A stretch of 64,000 bases of DNA from positions 124,001 to 188,000 of the forward strand of contig NZ_JBEFNF010000004.1 of assembly GCF_040196175.1 (NCBI RefSeq), read 5' to 3'. The stretch is from Halospina sp040196175. Its GTDB lineage: Bacteria; Pseudomonadota; Gammaproteobacteria; Pseudomonadales; Oleiphilaceae. The notes below the pieces were generated by a model. That model did not search any database, was not told where the DNA came from, and saw nothing but the letters and a program-made list of their open reading frames with translations. Below are positions 36,533-44,773 of the stretch, in pieces. The translations under genes were made by a program, and so were the position numbers. Positions within the stretch are counted from its first letter, which is position 1; each line of letters opens with the position of its first letter.

Positions 36533-38464
36533 ATGCCCGTCATTACGCTGCCGGACGGCAGTCAGCGCACTTTCGATCATCCCGTCACTGTCGAGGAAGT
36601 AGCCCGCAGCATTGGTACTGGTCTGGCCAAAGCCGCTGTGGTCGGCAGGGTTAATGGCGAACTGGTGGATACCGGCCATACGATTGAAGACGACGCGCAA
36701 GTCGCGATCGTGACAGATCGTGATCAGGAGGGCATTGAGGTGATCCGCCACTCCACGGCCCACCTGATGGCCCAGGCGGTCAAGGAACTTTTCCCTGACG
36801 CCCAGGTAACCATCGGGCCTGTGGTGGAAAACGGGTTCTATTACGATTTCAAGTATGACCGGCCTTTCACGCCGGATGACCTCGAAAAGATCGAAAAGCG
36901 GATGCAGGAATTGGCGGATCAGGATTACGCCATTGAGCGCTCGGTCATGAACCGCGAGAGCGCTAAGCAGCTCTTTGATCGCATGGGAGAAGCATACAAG
37001 GTTCAGATCATCGATGACATCCCGGGTGAGGAGCAGCTCTCGTTCTACAAGCAGGGCGAGTTCATCGATCTGTGCCGCGGCCCGCATGTCCCCAGAACCG
37101 GTCGTCTTGGAGCCTTTAAACTGACCCGCGTGGCTGGCGCCTACTGGCGGGGGGATACCGACAATGAACAGCTCCAACGGATCTACGGCACCGCCTGGCC
37201 GGATAAAAAACAGCTCAAGGCCTATCTGCAGCGGGTGGAAGAGGCAGAAAAACGCGACCACCGCAAAGTTGGCAAGAAACTGTCGCTCTTCCATATGCAG
37301 GAAGAAGCCCCCGGTATGGTGTTCTGGCACCCCAAAGGGTGGACGGTCTATCAGCAGATTGAGCAGTACCTGCGGGGCAAGTTGCGCAGTCACGGTTACG
37401 ATGAGATCCGGACGCCCCAGGTGGTGTCGCGGAGTCTGTGGGAGCGATCCGGTCACTGGGAAAAATTCCAGGACGACATGTTCACCACTGAGTCCGAAAA
37501 GTTCGACTATGCCATCAAGCCCATGAACTGTCCCTGCCACGTGCAGGTTTTCAATCAGGGCCTTAAGAGCTACAAGGAGCTGCCGCTGCGCCTTTCCGAA
37601 TTCGGCTCCTGCCATCGTAACGAGGCTTCGGGAGCGCTGCACGGCCTGATGCGGGTTCGCGGTTTCACCCAGGATGACGCCCACATCTTCTGTGAGGAGT
37701 CTCAGATCCAAGCTGAAGTCGCTTCCTTTATGGATTTGCTGCATGAGGTCTATCAGGATTTCGGCTTCCGGGAAATTCAGTACAAGCTTTCCACTCGTCC
37801 TGAGCATCGGGTGGGGTCGGACGAGATCTGGGATAAATCGGAAAAAGCGCTGGAAGAAGCGTTGAACAATGAAGGCGTTGAATGGGAGTTGCTTCCGGGT
37901 GAGGGCGCTTTCTACGGGCCCAAGATTGAATTCTCGCTGACGGATTGTCTGGAGCGGGTGTGGCAGTGCGGCACTATTCAGGTGGATTTTGCTATGCCTG
38001 GGCGATTAGGGGCCGAATACGTTCCAAGAGACCAGGAGCAGGGGCGTCAGACACCGGTCATGCTGCATCGGGCCATCCTGGGATCGTTCGAGCGCTTCAT
38101 CGGAATCCTGATTGAGGAGTATGAAGGCGCGTTCCCCCTTTGGTTGGCTCCCACGCAGGTCTCGGTACTTACTATCACGGACAACCAGGCCGATTACGCC
38201 CGGGATTTGGCGCAGACACTTGAGGAATCAGGCTTTCGCGCCCATGCTGACTTGAGAAACGAGAAAATCGGCTTTAAAATTCGCGAGCATACGATTGACA
38301 AGGTACCCTACCTGATCGTGGTGGGCGACCAGGAAGTCGAGAAAGGCGAGGTGGCTGTCCGGACCCGTACTGGCGAGGATCTGGGTACCATGACTCTGGA
38401 GGAGCTCCAGAGCCGTCTGGAGACGGAATCCAAACGCAAGGGCAGAGTCGAAACGGAGACCTAA
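36533..38464 (+). CDS. thrS: Threonyl-tRNA synthetase
   Basis: A 643-residue class II synthetase. The order is TGS domain (1-60), editing domain with HSTAHLMAQAVKELFP, HCxxH-like CRGPH at about 181, catalytic domain with the zinc ligand in KPMNCPCHVQVF, motif 2 (RNEASGALHGLMRVRGFTQD) and motif 3 (PVMLHRAILGSFERFIGIL), and the anticodon-binding domain. AGGAG precedes the ATG by 9 bases. It charges tRNA-Thr. infC follows almost without a gap. Confidence 0.98.
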   Translation: MPVITLPDGSQRTFDHPVTVEEVARSIGTGLAKAAVVGRVNGELVDTGHTIEDDAQVAIVTDRDQEGIEVIRHSTAHLMAQAVKELFPDAQVTIGPVVENGFYYDFKYDRPFTPDDLEKIEKRMQELADQDYAIERSVMNRESAKQLFDRMGEAYKVQIIDDIPGEEQLSFYKQGEFIDLCRGPHVPRTGRLGAFKLTRVAGAYWRGDTDNEQLQRIYGTAWPDKKQLKAYLQRVEEAEKRDHRKVGKKLSLFHMQEEAPGMVFWHPKGWTVYQQIEQYLRGKLRSHGYDEIRTPQVVSRSLWERSGHWEKFQDDMFTTESEKFDYAIKPMNCPCHVQVFNQGLKSYKELPLRLSEFGSCHRNEASGALHGLMRVRGFTQDDAHIFCEESQIQAEVASFMDLLHEVYQDFGFREIQYKLSTRPEHRVGSDEIWDKSEKALEEALNNEGVEWELLPGEGAFYGPKIEFSLTDCLERVWQCGTIQVDFAMPGRLGAEYVPRDQEQGRQTPVMLHRAILGSFERFIGILIEEYEGAFPLWLAPTQVSVLTITDNQADYARDLAQTLEESGFRAHADLRNEKIGFKIREHTIDKVPYLIVVGDQEVEKGEVAVRTRTGEDLGTMTLEELQSRLETESKRKGRVETET

Positions 38465-38466
38465 CT

Positions 38467-39009
38467 ATCAAAAAGTCGAACCCGCGTGGTGGCCGCAGTC
38501 AGCGTCCACCGATCAACGAGAACATCGAAGCATCCGAAGTTCGCCTGATCGATTCAGAGGGCAATCAAGTGGGTATCGTGCCTCTGGAAGAGGCGCTTGA
38601 GAAAGCGTCGGAGGCTGATCTGGATCTGGTCCAGATGGCGTCTGATGCAGATCCCGTGGTCTGCAGGATCATGGACTATGGCAAAAAGCTGTTTGAGGAG
38701 AAAAAGGCCAAAGCAGCTGCCAAGAAGAAGCAGAAACAGATCCAGATCAAGGAAGTCAAATTCCGTCCTGGAACTGAAGAAGGGGATTATCAGGTCAAAC
38801 TGCGCAACCTGATACGTTTCCTTGAGCAAGGGGATAAAGGCAAGGTCACCATTCGCTTCCGCGGACGTGAGATGGCGCACCAGGAAATCGGCATGCAGCT
38901 TATGCAGCGTGTTGAGTCCGACATTGAGGAGCTTGCTCAGGTTGAGCAGCGGCCCAAGATGGAAGGTCGTCAGATGACCATGGTGGTTGCCCCCCGCAAG
39001 AAGAAATGA
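38467..39009 (+). CDS. infC: Translation initiation factor IF-3, start codon ATC
   Basis: A 180-residue IF-3. The protein frame needs residues KKSNPRGGRSQRPPINENI, which lie upstream of the first ATG/GTG. The only sensible start is ATC at 38467, with GGAG at 38455-38458 eight bases ahead inside the 3' end of thrS. Rare start codons (ATT, ATC, ATA) are known for infC and support autoregulation by IF-3. A GTG at 38569 would remove the whole N-terminal domain. The core shows LVQMASDADPVVCRIMDYGK and a normal C-terminal domain. Confidence 0.93.
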   Translation: MKKSNPRGGRSQRPPINENIEASEVRLIDSEGNQVGIVPLEEALEKASEADLDLVQMASDADPVVCRIMDYGKKLFEEKKAKAAAKKKQKQIQIKEVKFRPGTEEGDYQVKLRNLIRFLEQGDKGKVTIRFRGREMAHQEIGMQLMQRVESDIEELAQVEQRPKMEGRQMTMVVAPRKKK

Positions 39010-39064
39010 CGGTCTCTCTGCGAGCTGTCATCCATTATCTGATCTCGAATGCGGAGTAGTTGAA

Positions 39065-39256
39065 ATGCCTAAGATGAAAACCAACAGCGGGGCGGCGAAG
39101 CGCTTCAAGAAGACGGCCAACGGCTTCAAGCGCAAGCAGTCGCATACCAGTCACATCCTGACCAAAAAGAGTCCCAAGCGGAAGCGTCAGCTTCGTGGCA
39201 CGACTCAGGTGAACAAGAGCGACGAGGTTCATATCCGTCGCATGCTTCGCCAGTAA
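39065..39256 (+). CDS. rpmI: Ribosomal protein bL35
   Basis: A 63-residue basic protein with the family start MPKMKTNSGAAKRFKKT and the FKRKQSHTSHILTKK segment. The ATG at 39065 is the correct start; the longer frame starting at 38987 is artefactual. It is the 5' partner of rplT and in many bacteria is repressed together with it by L20. Confidence 0.95.
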   Translation: MPKMKTNSGAAKRFKKTANGFKRKQSHTSHILTKKSPKRKRQLRGTTQVNKSDEVHIRRMLRQ

Positions 39257-39290
39257 ACCGTTCAAGGTCAGTAGATAGAAGGATTGGATT

Positions 39291-39650
39291 ATGCCTCGCG
39301 TTAAACGTGGTGTAGTGGCGCGTCGTCGTCACAAGAAGGTTATGAAGCAGGCGAAGGGCTACTACGGTGCCCGTAGCCGTGTGTATCGTGTTGCGAAACA
39401 AGCAGTCATCAAGGCGAAGCAGTACGCTTACCGTGACCGCAAGCAGCGCAAGCGCCAGTTCCGCGCGCTGTGGATCGCCCGTATCAATGCCGGCGCCCGC
39501 GCTAATGGGCTGTCTTACAGCCGCCTGATCGCGGGTCTCAAGAAGGCCAATGTCGAGATTGATCGCAAGGTTCTGGCGGATCTGGCGATGAATGAAAAGC
39601 AGGCGTTTTCGGCAGTCGTGGAAAAGGCTAAGACCGCACTCGCGGCCTGA
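39291..39650 (+). CDS. rplT: Ribosomal protein bL20
   Basis: A 119-residue protein with the family start MPRVKRGVVARRRHKKV and AKGYYGARSRVYRVAKQAV. It binds 23S rRNA early in 50S assembly and often represses its own operon. AAGGA lies 8 bases before the ATG. It follows rpmI by 34 bases. Confidence 0.97.
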   Translation: MPRVKRGVVARRRHKKVMKQAKGYYGARSRVYRVAKQAVIKAKQYAYRDRKQRKRQFRALWIARINAGARANGLSYSRLIAGLKKANVEIDRKVLADLAMNEKQAFSAVVEKAKTALAA

Positions 39651-39701
39651 GCTCTTCATCGTCCGCTGAAAACCGGCCCGTCAGGGCCTCACCTGGATCA
39701 G

Positions 39702-39734
39702 TAGGGGAAGAGCACGCTCTTCCCCTATTTTTTT
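39702..39734 (+). terminator. Rho-independent terminator / attenuator ahead of pheS
   Basis: TAGGGGAAGAGC and GCTCTTCCCCTA form a near-perfect 12-bp stem with only AC between them (effectively a 4-base loop), directly followed by seven T. The pheS ribosome site GGAG begins at 39735, right after the T-run. The pattern fits attenuation of the pheST genes or termination of the ribosomal-protein transcript. No Phe-rich leader peptide was seen. Confidence 0.85.
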
Positions 39735-39746
39735 GGAGTCCAATGC

Positions 39747-40745
39747 ATGGAGAATCTGGAAGCCCTGCTCGAACAGGGGCTGAATGCGGTTGAGGCGAGT
39801 GCGGACCTGAAACAGCTTGAGCAGGTCCGGGTTGATTATCTGGGCAAGAAAGGCCATCTCACGGCGTTGCTCAAGACGCTGGGCCAGCTCAGTGCTGAAG
39901 AGCGCCCGGCAGCAGGCCAGCGCATCAACCAGGCGAAAGAGCAGGTCCAGAATGCGATCGCTGAAAAAAAAGAGCGATTGGAAGCTGAGGCGATGGAGGC
40001 CCGGCTGGCCTCCGAGTCGATTGACGTAACGCTGCCCGGTCGGGGGCGTGACGCGGGTGGCCTTCACCCGGTGACGCGGACGCTGCGCCGCATCGAGTCC
40101 ATATTCGGCGGCGCTGGCTATGAGGTCGCAGAAGGGCCTGAGATCGAAGACGATCACCATAACTTTGAGGCGCTCAACATACCGCCCCATCACCCGGCCA
40201 GGGCCATGCATGACACCTTCTACTTCAATCCGGGCACGGTGCTGAGAACGCATACGTCGCCGGTTCAGATCCGTACCATGGAAAACGGTGAACCGCCGTT
40301 CCGCATGATCTGCCCGGGTCGGGTCTATCGCTGTGATTCGGATCTCACGCATACGCCCATGTTCCACCAGGTGGAGGGGTTGCTCGTCGATCGTTATGCC
40401 AGCTTTGCCGACCTCAAGAGCACCATCGAGGCGTTTCTGCGGGCGTTCTTTGAAAAGGACCTGGCCGTGCGTTTCCGTCCTTCCTATTTCCCGTTCACAG
40501 AGCCCTCTGCTGAGGTGGATATCGAGTGGGGGCGGGATGGTGATGGCAATACACAATGGCTGGAAGTGATGGGATGTGGTGTGGTCCATCCCCATGTGTT
40601 CGACAACTGTGGTGTGGATCCGGAGCAGTGGTCGGGGTTTGCCTTTGGCTTGGGCGTGGAGCGCCTGGCGATGCTGCGCTATGGCGTAACCGACCTGCGC
40701 CAATTCTTTGAAAACGATCTGCGCTTCCTGCGCCAGTTCCGTTGA
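39747..40745 (+). CDS. pheS: Phenylalanyl-tRNA synthetase alpha subunit
   Basis: A 332-residue class II synthetase alpha subunit. Start ATG 39747 with GGAG (39735-39738). The N-terminal coiled coil (to about 85) contacts tRNA. The catalytic core has HPARAMHDTFYF, RTHTSPVQIRTM (motif 2) and GFAFGLGVERLAMLRYG (motif 3). Works with pheT as a heterotetramer. Confidence 0.98.
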   Translation: MENLEALLEQGLNAVEASADLKQLEQVRVDYLGKKGHLTALLKTLGQLSAEERPAAGQRINQAKEQVQNAIAEKKERLEAEAMEARLASESIDVTLPGRGRDAGGLHPVTRTLRRIESIFGGAGYEVAEGPEIEDDHHNFEALNIPPHHPARAMHDTFYFNPGTVLRTHTSPVQIRTMENGEPPFRMICPGRVYRCDSDLTHTPMFHQVEGLLVDRYASFADLKSTIEAFLRAFFEKDLAVRFRPSYFPFTEPSAEVDIEWGRDGDGNTQWLEVMGCGVVHPHVFDNCGVDPEQWSGFAFGLGVERLAMLRYGVTDLRQFFENDLRFLRQFR

Positions 40746-40776
40746 AGCCCGAGTGGAATAAACAGGATTCAGACCG

Positions 40777-43149
40777 ATGAAGTTCAGCGAACAGTGGTTG
40801 CGGGAGTGGGTCAATCCCCGCATGAACAGCACCGAACTGGTAGAGGCCATTACCATGGCTGGCCTGGAGGTGGATGAGGTTGAGCCGGTGGCCGGCGACT
40901 TCGGTGGCGTTGTCGTGGGGGAAATTACCGCGATTGAACCTCATCCGGAAGCGGATAAGCTGAGCCTTTGCCGAGTATGGGATGGCCAGGAAACCCTGGA
41001 TGTGGTCTGCGGCGCACCCAATGCCCGATCAGGGCTCAAGGCGCCGTTCGCGCGCCCAGGGGCGTCCCTGCCGGGAGGCATGGCGATTGAGCGCACGCAG
41101 GTACGGGGGCAGACGTCCAACGGCATGCTCTGCGCTGAATCCGAGCTTCAGCTCTCCGACGCCTCTGAGGGGCTGATGGTGCTGGCCCCTGATGCCGAGC
41201 CCGGAGCGGATCTGCGGCAATGGCTGCAGTTGGACGATCAGAGCCTGGATGTGGATCTCACGCCGAATCGCAGTGACTGCCTTTCCATCCGTGGCGTGGC
41301 GCGGGATCTGGGGGCTTTGACCGAAGAGCCCTTTGAGGATCTGGAGCCCGAGCCGGTGCCGGCTGCGCATTCCGAGATCCCTGCCATACGAGTGGACGCC
41401 GCTGCCGGCTGCCCACGTTATGTTGGGCGCATCATCCGTAACGTCAATGTTGCGGCCGAGGCGCCGGTCTGGATGAAGGAGCGGCTGCGACGTTCCGGTA
41501 TCCGCAGCATCGACCCGGTAGTGGATGTCACCAACTACGTCATGCTTGAACTGGGGCAACCCATGCACGCCTTCGACCGTGCTCAGGTTCAGGGCGGCAT
41601 TGTTGTGCGTATGGCTAGCGAGGGAGAAAAACTGACTCTGCTGGATGGTCAGGAACTGACCCTCGGCACAGACAATCTGGTGATCGCTGACCACGGCAGG
41701 CCTTTGGCGTTGGCCGGCATAATGGGCGGTGAGGGCTCCGGTGTGTCCGGTCATACCCGGGATATTGTGCTGGAAAGTGCGTTCTTTGACCCGATTGCCC
41801 TGGCCGGTAAAGCCCGGGAACATGGGCTGCACACGGACTCCTCCCACCGCTTTGAGCGCGGTGTTGATTGGCGACTTCAGAGGGCGGCCACCGAGCGCGC
41901 CACAGCGCTGCTGCTTGCTATTGTTGGCGGCGAACCCGGCGAAGTGATTGAAGTGGTCAATGAGCAGCATCTACCCAAACAGACGACTGTTCATCTGCGG
42001 GAAGAGAGGGTGAGCACGGTGCTTGGTCTGGTGATCGACCGTACCACCATTGAAGAGATCCTGGCTCGACTGGGCCTCAGGGTTGTGCATCTTTACCGCG
42101 ACGGCTGGAAGGTGGAAGTTCCCAGCTTCCGGTTTGATATTGCCCTGGAGGTGGATCTGATCGAGGAAATCGGGCGGATCTATGGTTACAACCGCATGCC
42201 GGTCACCGAGCCTGAAGGGCGCCTGCGTCTGCGCGCCGAACCGGAATCCCACCGGCCACTGGATCGGGTGCGGGATCATCTGGTGGCCCTGGGCTACCAG
42301 GAGGCTATCACCTACAGCTTTGTGGCGCCGGAACGTCAAAACCAGATCACGCCGGAGGCGGAGAGCATCGAGCTGGCCAATCCAATTTCAGCGGATATGG
42401 CAGTGATGCGGACCAGTCTCTGGCCGGGGTTACTGGAAACGCTGGCACACAACCAGAAGCGCCAGCAGAATCGCGTCCGGCTTTTTGAAACCGGGCTGCG
42501 ATTCGAACGCAATGGCCAGTCAATCGAACAGGAGAGCATGCTGAGTGGCCTGCTCAGCGGGCCTGTTGCCAGTGAGAACTGGGTCAATGGCAACCGGGAA
42601 GTGGACTTCTATGATGCCAAAGGGGATCTGGAATCGCTTGGCGCCATGCTTGGCCAAGACCTGCGTTTAGCAGCAGAACGTCACCCAGCACTGCATCCGG
42701 GGCAATCAGCCAGGGTCTATGTGGGGGAGCAGCCCGTAGGCTGGATTGGCGCCCTGCATCCGAAGATCCAGAAATCACTGGATCTGAATGGCAACGTTTG
42801 TCTGTATGAACTAAGCTTGGACACAGTTCTCAACGGGCATGTCCCTCATTTCAAAGCTTTTTCAAAATTTCCTGAAGTTCGCCGTGATTTGGCTATGCTT
42901 GTGGCGGAAGAAACGGAATGGGCGGCGGTTGAGAATGTGGCGCGGGAAGCAGCCGGCGAGCTGCTGACCGGGCTCAGGGTGTTCGACGTTTATCAGGGCG
43001 AGCATGTGAAGGAGGGCTGCAGAAGCTTGGCGTTAAGTCTGTTCTGGCAGCACTCTGAACGTACCCTGGGTGACGCCGAAGTGCAGCGATTGCTGGACGG
43101 CGTTACCGACGCATTGAGCACAAGGCTGGGAGCGCAGTTGAGGAGTTAG
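40777..43149 (+). CDS. pheT: Phenylalanyl-tRNA synthetase beta subunit
   Basis: A 790-residue beta subunit. The tRNA-binding domain is at about 40-150, the B3/B4 editing domain in the middle (with HADSS-like HTDSSHRFERGVD), B5 at about 400-470, and the ferredoxin-fold anticodon domain at the C terminus (FSKFPEVRRDLAMLV). Normal length. Its stop lies just before the ihfA start (AGGAG serves both ends). Confidence 0.98.
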   Translation: MKFSEQWLREWVNPRMNSTELVEAITMAGLEVDEVEPVAGDFGGVVVGEITAIEPHPEADKLSLCRVWDGQETLDVVCGAPNARSGLKAPFARPGASLPGGMAIERTQVRGQTSNGMLCAESELQLSDASEGLMVLAPDAEPGADLRQWLQLDDQSLDVDLTPNRSDCLSIRGVARDLGALTEEPFEDLEPEPVPAAHSEIPAIRVDAAAGCPRYVGRIIRNVNVAAEAPVWMKERLRRSGIRSIDPVVDVTNYVMLELGQPMHAFDRAQVQGGIVVRMASEGEKLTLLDGQELTLGTDNLVIADHGRPLALAGIMGGEGSGVSGHTRDIVLESAFFDPIALAGKAREHGLHTDSSHRFERGVDWRLQRAATERATALLLAIVGGEPGEVIEVVNEQHLPKQTTVHLREERVSTVLGLVIDRTTIEEILARLGLRVVHLYRDGWKVEVPSFRFDIALEVDLIEEIGRIYGYNRMPVTEPEGRLRLRAEPESHRPLDRVRDHLVALGYQEAITYSFVAPERQNQITPEAESIELANPISADMAVMRTSLWPGLLETLAHNQKRQQNRVRLFETGLRFERNGQSIEQESMLSGLLSGPVASENWVNGNREVDFYDAKGDLESLGAMLGQDLRLAAERHPALHPGQSARVYVGEQPVGWIGALHPKIQKSLDLNGNVCLYELSLDTVLNGHVPHFKAFSKFPEVRRDLAMLVAEETEWAAVENVAREAAGELLTGLRVFDVYQGEHVKEGCRSLALSLFWQHSERTLGDAEVQRLLDGVTDALSTRLGAQLRS

Positions 43150-43152
43150 CGA

Positions 43153-43458
43153 ATGGCAGCACTGACCAAGGCAGACATGGCGGAAAGGCTCTATGAAGAG
43201 CTGGGGCTGAATAAACGTGAAGCCAAGGAAATGGTGGAGGCGTTCTTCGGTGAGATCAGCGAATCATTGGGCCATAATGAGCAGGTCAAGCTCAGTGGTT
43301 TTGGCAATTTTGATCTGCGGGATAAACGCCAGCGTCCGGGGCGCAACCCCAAGACGGGAGAAGAAATCCCGATCAGCGCGCGGCGTGTCGTGACTTTCCG
43401 GCCCGGCCAGAAGCTCAAGCAGAAAGTAGAAGCTTATGCTGGAACCCAGCCACAATAA
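43153..43458 (+). CDS. ihfA: Integration host factor alpha subunit
   Basis: A 101-residue DNA-bending protein. It starts MAALTKADMAERLYEELG, has the GFGNF turn and the arm with RPGRNPKTGEEIPISARRVVTF in which Pro intercalates. The pheT-ihfA order and 3-base gap are characteristic of gammaproteobacteria. It is a global architectural factor; the gene is usually autoregulated. Confidence 0.97.
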   Translation: MAALTKADMAERLYEELGLNKREAKEMVEAFFGEISESLGHNEQVKLSGFGNFDLRDKRQRPGRNPKTGEEIPISARRVVTFRPGQKLKQKVEAYAGTQPQ

Positions 43459-43792
43459 CGAACTACCGGCCATTCCGGGTAAGCGCTACTTCACCATCGG
43501 TGAAGTGGCGGAGCTGTGCTATGTAAAGCCGCACGTGCTGCGTTACTGGGAGCAGGAGTTCCCGCAACTTAATCCGGTTAAGCGCCGGGGTAACCGGCGA
43601 TATTACCAGCGTGCGGATGTGTTGCTTATCCGCCAGATAAGAAGCCTTCTTTACGATCAGGGGTTCACGATCGGTGGCGCCAAGCAGAAGCTGAGCAGCG
43701 AAGACACCAAGGAAGAGGATACCCAGTACAAGCAGTTGATCCGCCAGATGATCACTGAGCTGGAAGACGTTCTGGATGTTCTCAATACCTGA
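43436..43792 (+). CDS. MerR family transcriptional regulator
   Basis: A 118-residue regulator starting inside ihfA (23-base overlap, other frame). It begins MLEPSHNNELPAIPGKRYF and has the MerR-type winged HTH IGEVAELCYVKPHVLRYWEQEFPQL, with NRRYYQRADVLLIRQI. The C-terminal part is short and lacks the metal-sensor Cys pattern, so the effector is unclear. This gene is regularly found after ihfA in Pseudomonas and relatives. Targets are unknown. Confidence 0.92.
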   Translation: MLEPSHNNELPAIPGKRYFTIGEVAELCYVKPHVLRYWEQEFPQLNPVKRRGNRRYYQRADVLLIRQIRSLLYDQGFTIGGAKQKLSSEDTKEEDTQYKQLIRQMITELEDVLDVLNT

Positions 43793-43806
43793 AGGCTTTG
43801 CCTGCC

Positions 43807-43835
43807 TTGAATCAATCCAGGGGCGCCCTTAAAAT
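43807..43835 (+). promoter_or_regulatory. Strong sigma-70-like promoter upstream of the 71-residue membrane protein
   Basis: TTGAAT (43807-43812) and TAAAAT (43830-43835), with a 17-base spacer, are close to consensus. They drive the small gene at 43867 rather than the upstream MerR gene, which ends at 43792. Confidence 0.6.
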
Positions 43836-43856
43836 GATTCATAAATAATGAATCAT
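43834..43856. repeat. Perfect inverted repeat (operator candidate)
   Basis: ATGATTCAT (43834-43842) and ATGAATCAT (43848-43856), separated by AAATA, make a perfect 9-bp inverted repeat overlapping the -10 region end and transcript start of the promoter above. Either a repressor site or a 5' UTR hairpin. The regulator is unknown. Confidence 0.6.
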
Positions 43857-43866
43857 ATGGTAACCC

Positions 43867-44082
43867 ATGGAACGTTTGCTTCTGATCGCTAACAGTGCTC
43901 TCGCTATCAGCCTTCTTGTTATCGGCATCTGTGTTCTGGTTGCGTATCCCTTTGCAGACTACATCAATATGGCAGGCCAGATTGCTGCCCATATAACCAT
44001 GCTCATCTGTGCGCTGGGTGTTAAAGTCTCCTATATTACGCGCTTGGTGGCACTGAAAGAATTGGGGCGAGTTCTGAACTGA
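43867..44082 (+). CDS. Small inner-membrane protein, unknown
   Basis: A 71-residue hydrophobic protein with two predicted membrane helices (about residues 6-28 LIANSALAISLLVIGICVLVA and 35-54 AGQIAAHITMLICALGVKVSY) and a short basic/polar C terminus. A promoter and perfect inverted repeat precede it, and no strong ribosome site is seen before the ATG. Not recognised; a conserved hypothetical near tRNA-Pro in this group is plausible. Confidence 0.6.
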   Translation: MERLLLIANSALAISLLVIGICVLVAYPFADYINMAGQIAAHITMLICALGVKVSYITRLVALKELGRVLN

Positions 44083-44147
44083 CCCCTTCCATTTACAAGC
44101 CCCTTTCGTTATCATTTGCGCCGCTGTTCACATAGAACGCCTGGGTC

Positions 44148-44224
44148 CGGGGCGTGGCGCAGCTTGGTAGCGCGCTGCTCTGGGGGAGCAGAGGCCGCAG
44201 GTTCAAATCCTGCCGCCCCGACCA
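44148..44224 (+). tRNA. tRNA-Pro (anticodon GGG)
   Basis: A 77-base cloverleaf with CCA encoded. The acceptor stem CGGGGCG pairs with CGCCCCG. The anticodon stem CTGCT/AGCAG frames the loop CTGGGGG, so the anticodon is GGG and it reads CCC/CCU. The T-loop GGTTCAAATCC is normal, and discriminator A is followed by CCA. tRNA 3' ends are frequent sites for integrating elements, and the DNA on this side looks accessory. Confidence 0.96.
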
Positions 44225-44707
44225 ATTCCTTTCGAGTTATTTCAGTGTCTTAACGCTGCCTCCTGTAGGTTCCAGCACATTTTCAGCACACTCAGGCCCT
44301 ACGGCCTTGGCAATCTCGCGCTGATCTCCCTGCTGATCGATCCACTTTAAGTACACCGTGAGCGTCATCGTCACCGCTGGTGTTCAAGGCTCTTTATCCG
44401 TCCGTCCTGCAGAGTTCGAGTTGATGGTCTCCTCCTCAAGGTAAGATCGAACACCTTTCGGAGCGATATCGGGCCAACCCGGTATTTTTTCTAGTGATTT
44501 GAAAAATGGGAAGCTATTCTGTACAAGCATTGAATCTGCTCTCCCCAATCTTATGATGTCGCCCCTCCTTGTTTGTCCCATCTGTGGGTAATTTCGAGAC
44601 TGACTTAGTGCACTGATTGAGCATCTGCAGCTCATCTATGTCACTGGTCCCCATCATTCTGTCTGAGCAGCTCTTGCCCATATCGTTCACCTTTGGCTAA
44701 TCATTTG
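44225..44707. other. Stretch with no recognised gene next to tRNA-Pro
   Basis: About 480 bases with lower coding signal. Two short minus-strand frames are present: 44384-44635 (83 codons, Arg/Lys-poor start, LEKIPGWPDIAPKG inside) and 44237-44368 (43 codons, WIDQQGDQREIAKAVG inside). Neither has a convincing ribosome site or recognised family. They look like decayed pieces of an integrated element, but that is a guess. Confidence 0.3.
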
Positions 44708-44736
44708 TTGCAAATGGGTATCATTAACCTTATTGT
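44708..44736 (+). promoter_or_regulatory. Candidate promoter with Fur-box-like element for the lipoprotein/TonB/peroxidase operon
   Basis: TTGCAA (44708-44713) and TATTGT (44731-44736) are spaced 17 bases. The spacer and -35 edge hold a 19-base Fur-like element (44710-44728); its core AATGGGTATCATT matches AATGATAATCATT at 10 of 13 positions, and the full site matches the 19-mer consensus at 13 of 19. An overlapping inverted repeat CATTTG-TTG-CAAATG lies at 44702-44716. Iron regulation of a TonB receptor operon fits. Not proven. Confidence 0.4.
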
Positions 44737-44773
44737 ACGCATGTTAACGATTCGCGTTTGCGGAGGATAAGAA

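Noticed and set aside
36530..37807. 425-codon minus-strand frame opposite thrS
   Set aside because: Antisense to a conserved synthetase with normal motifs; no start signal.
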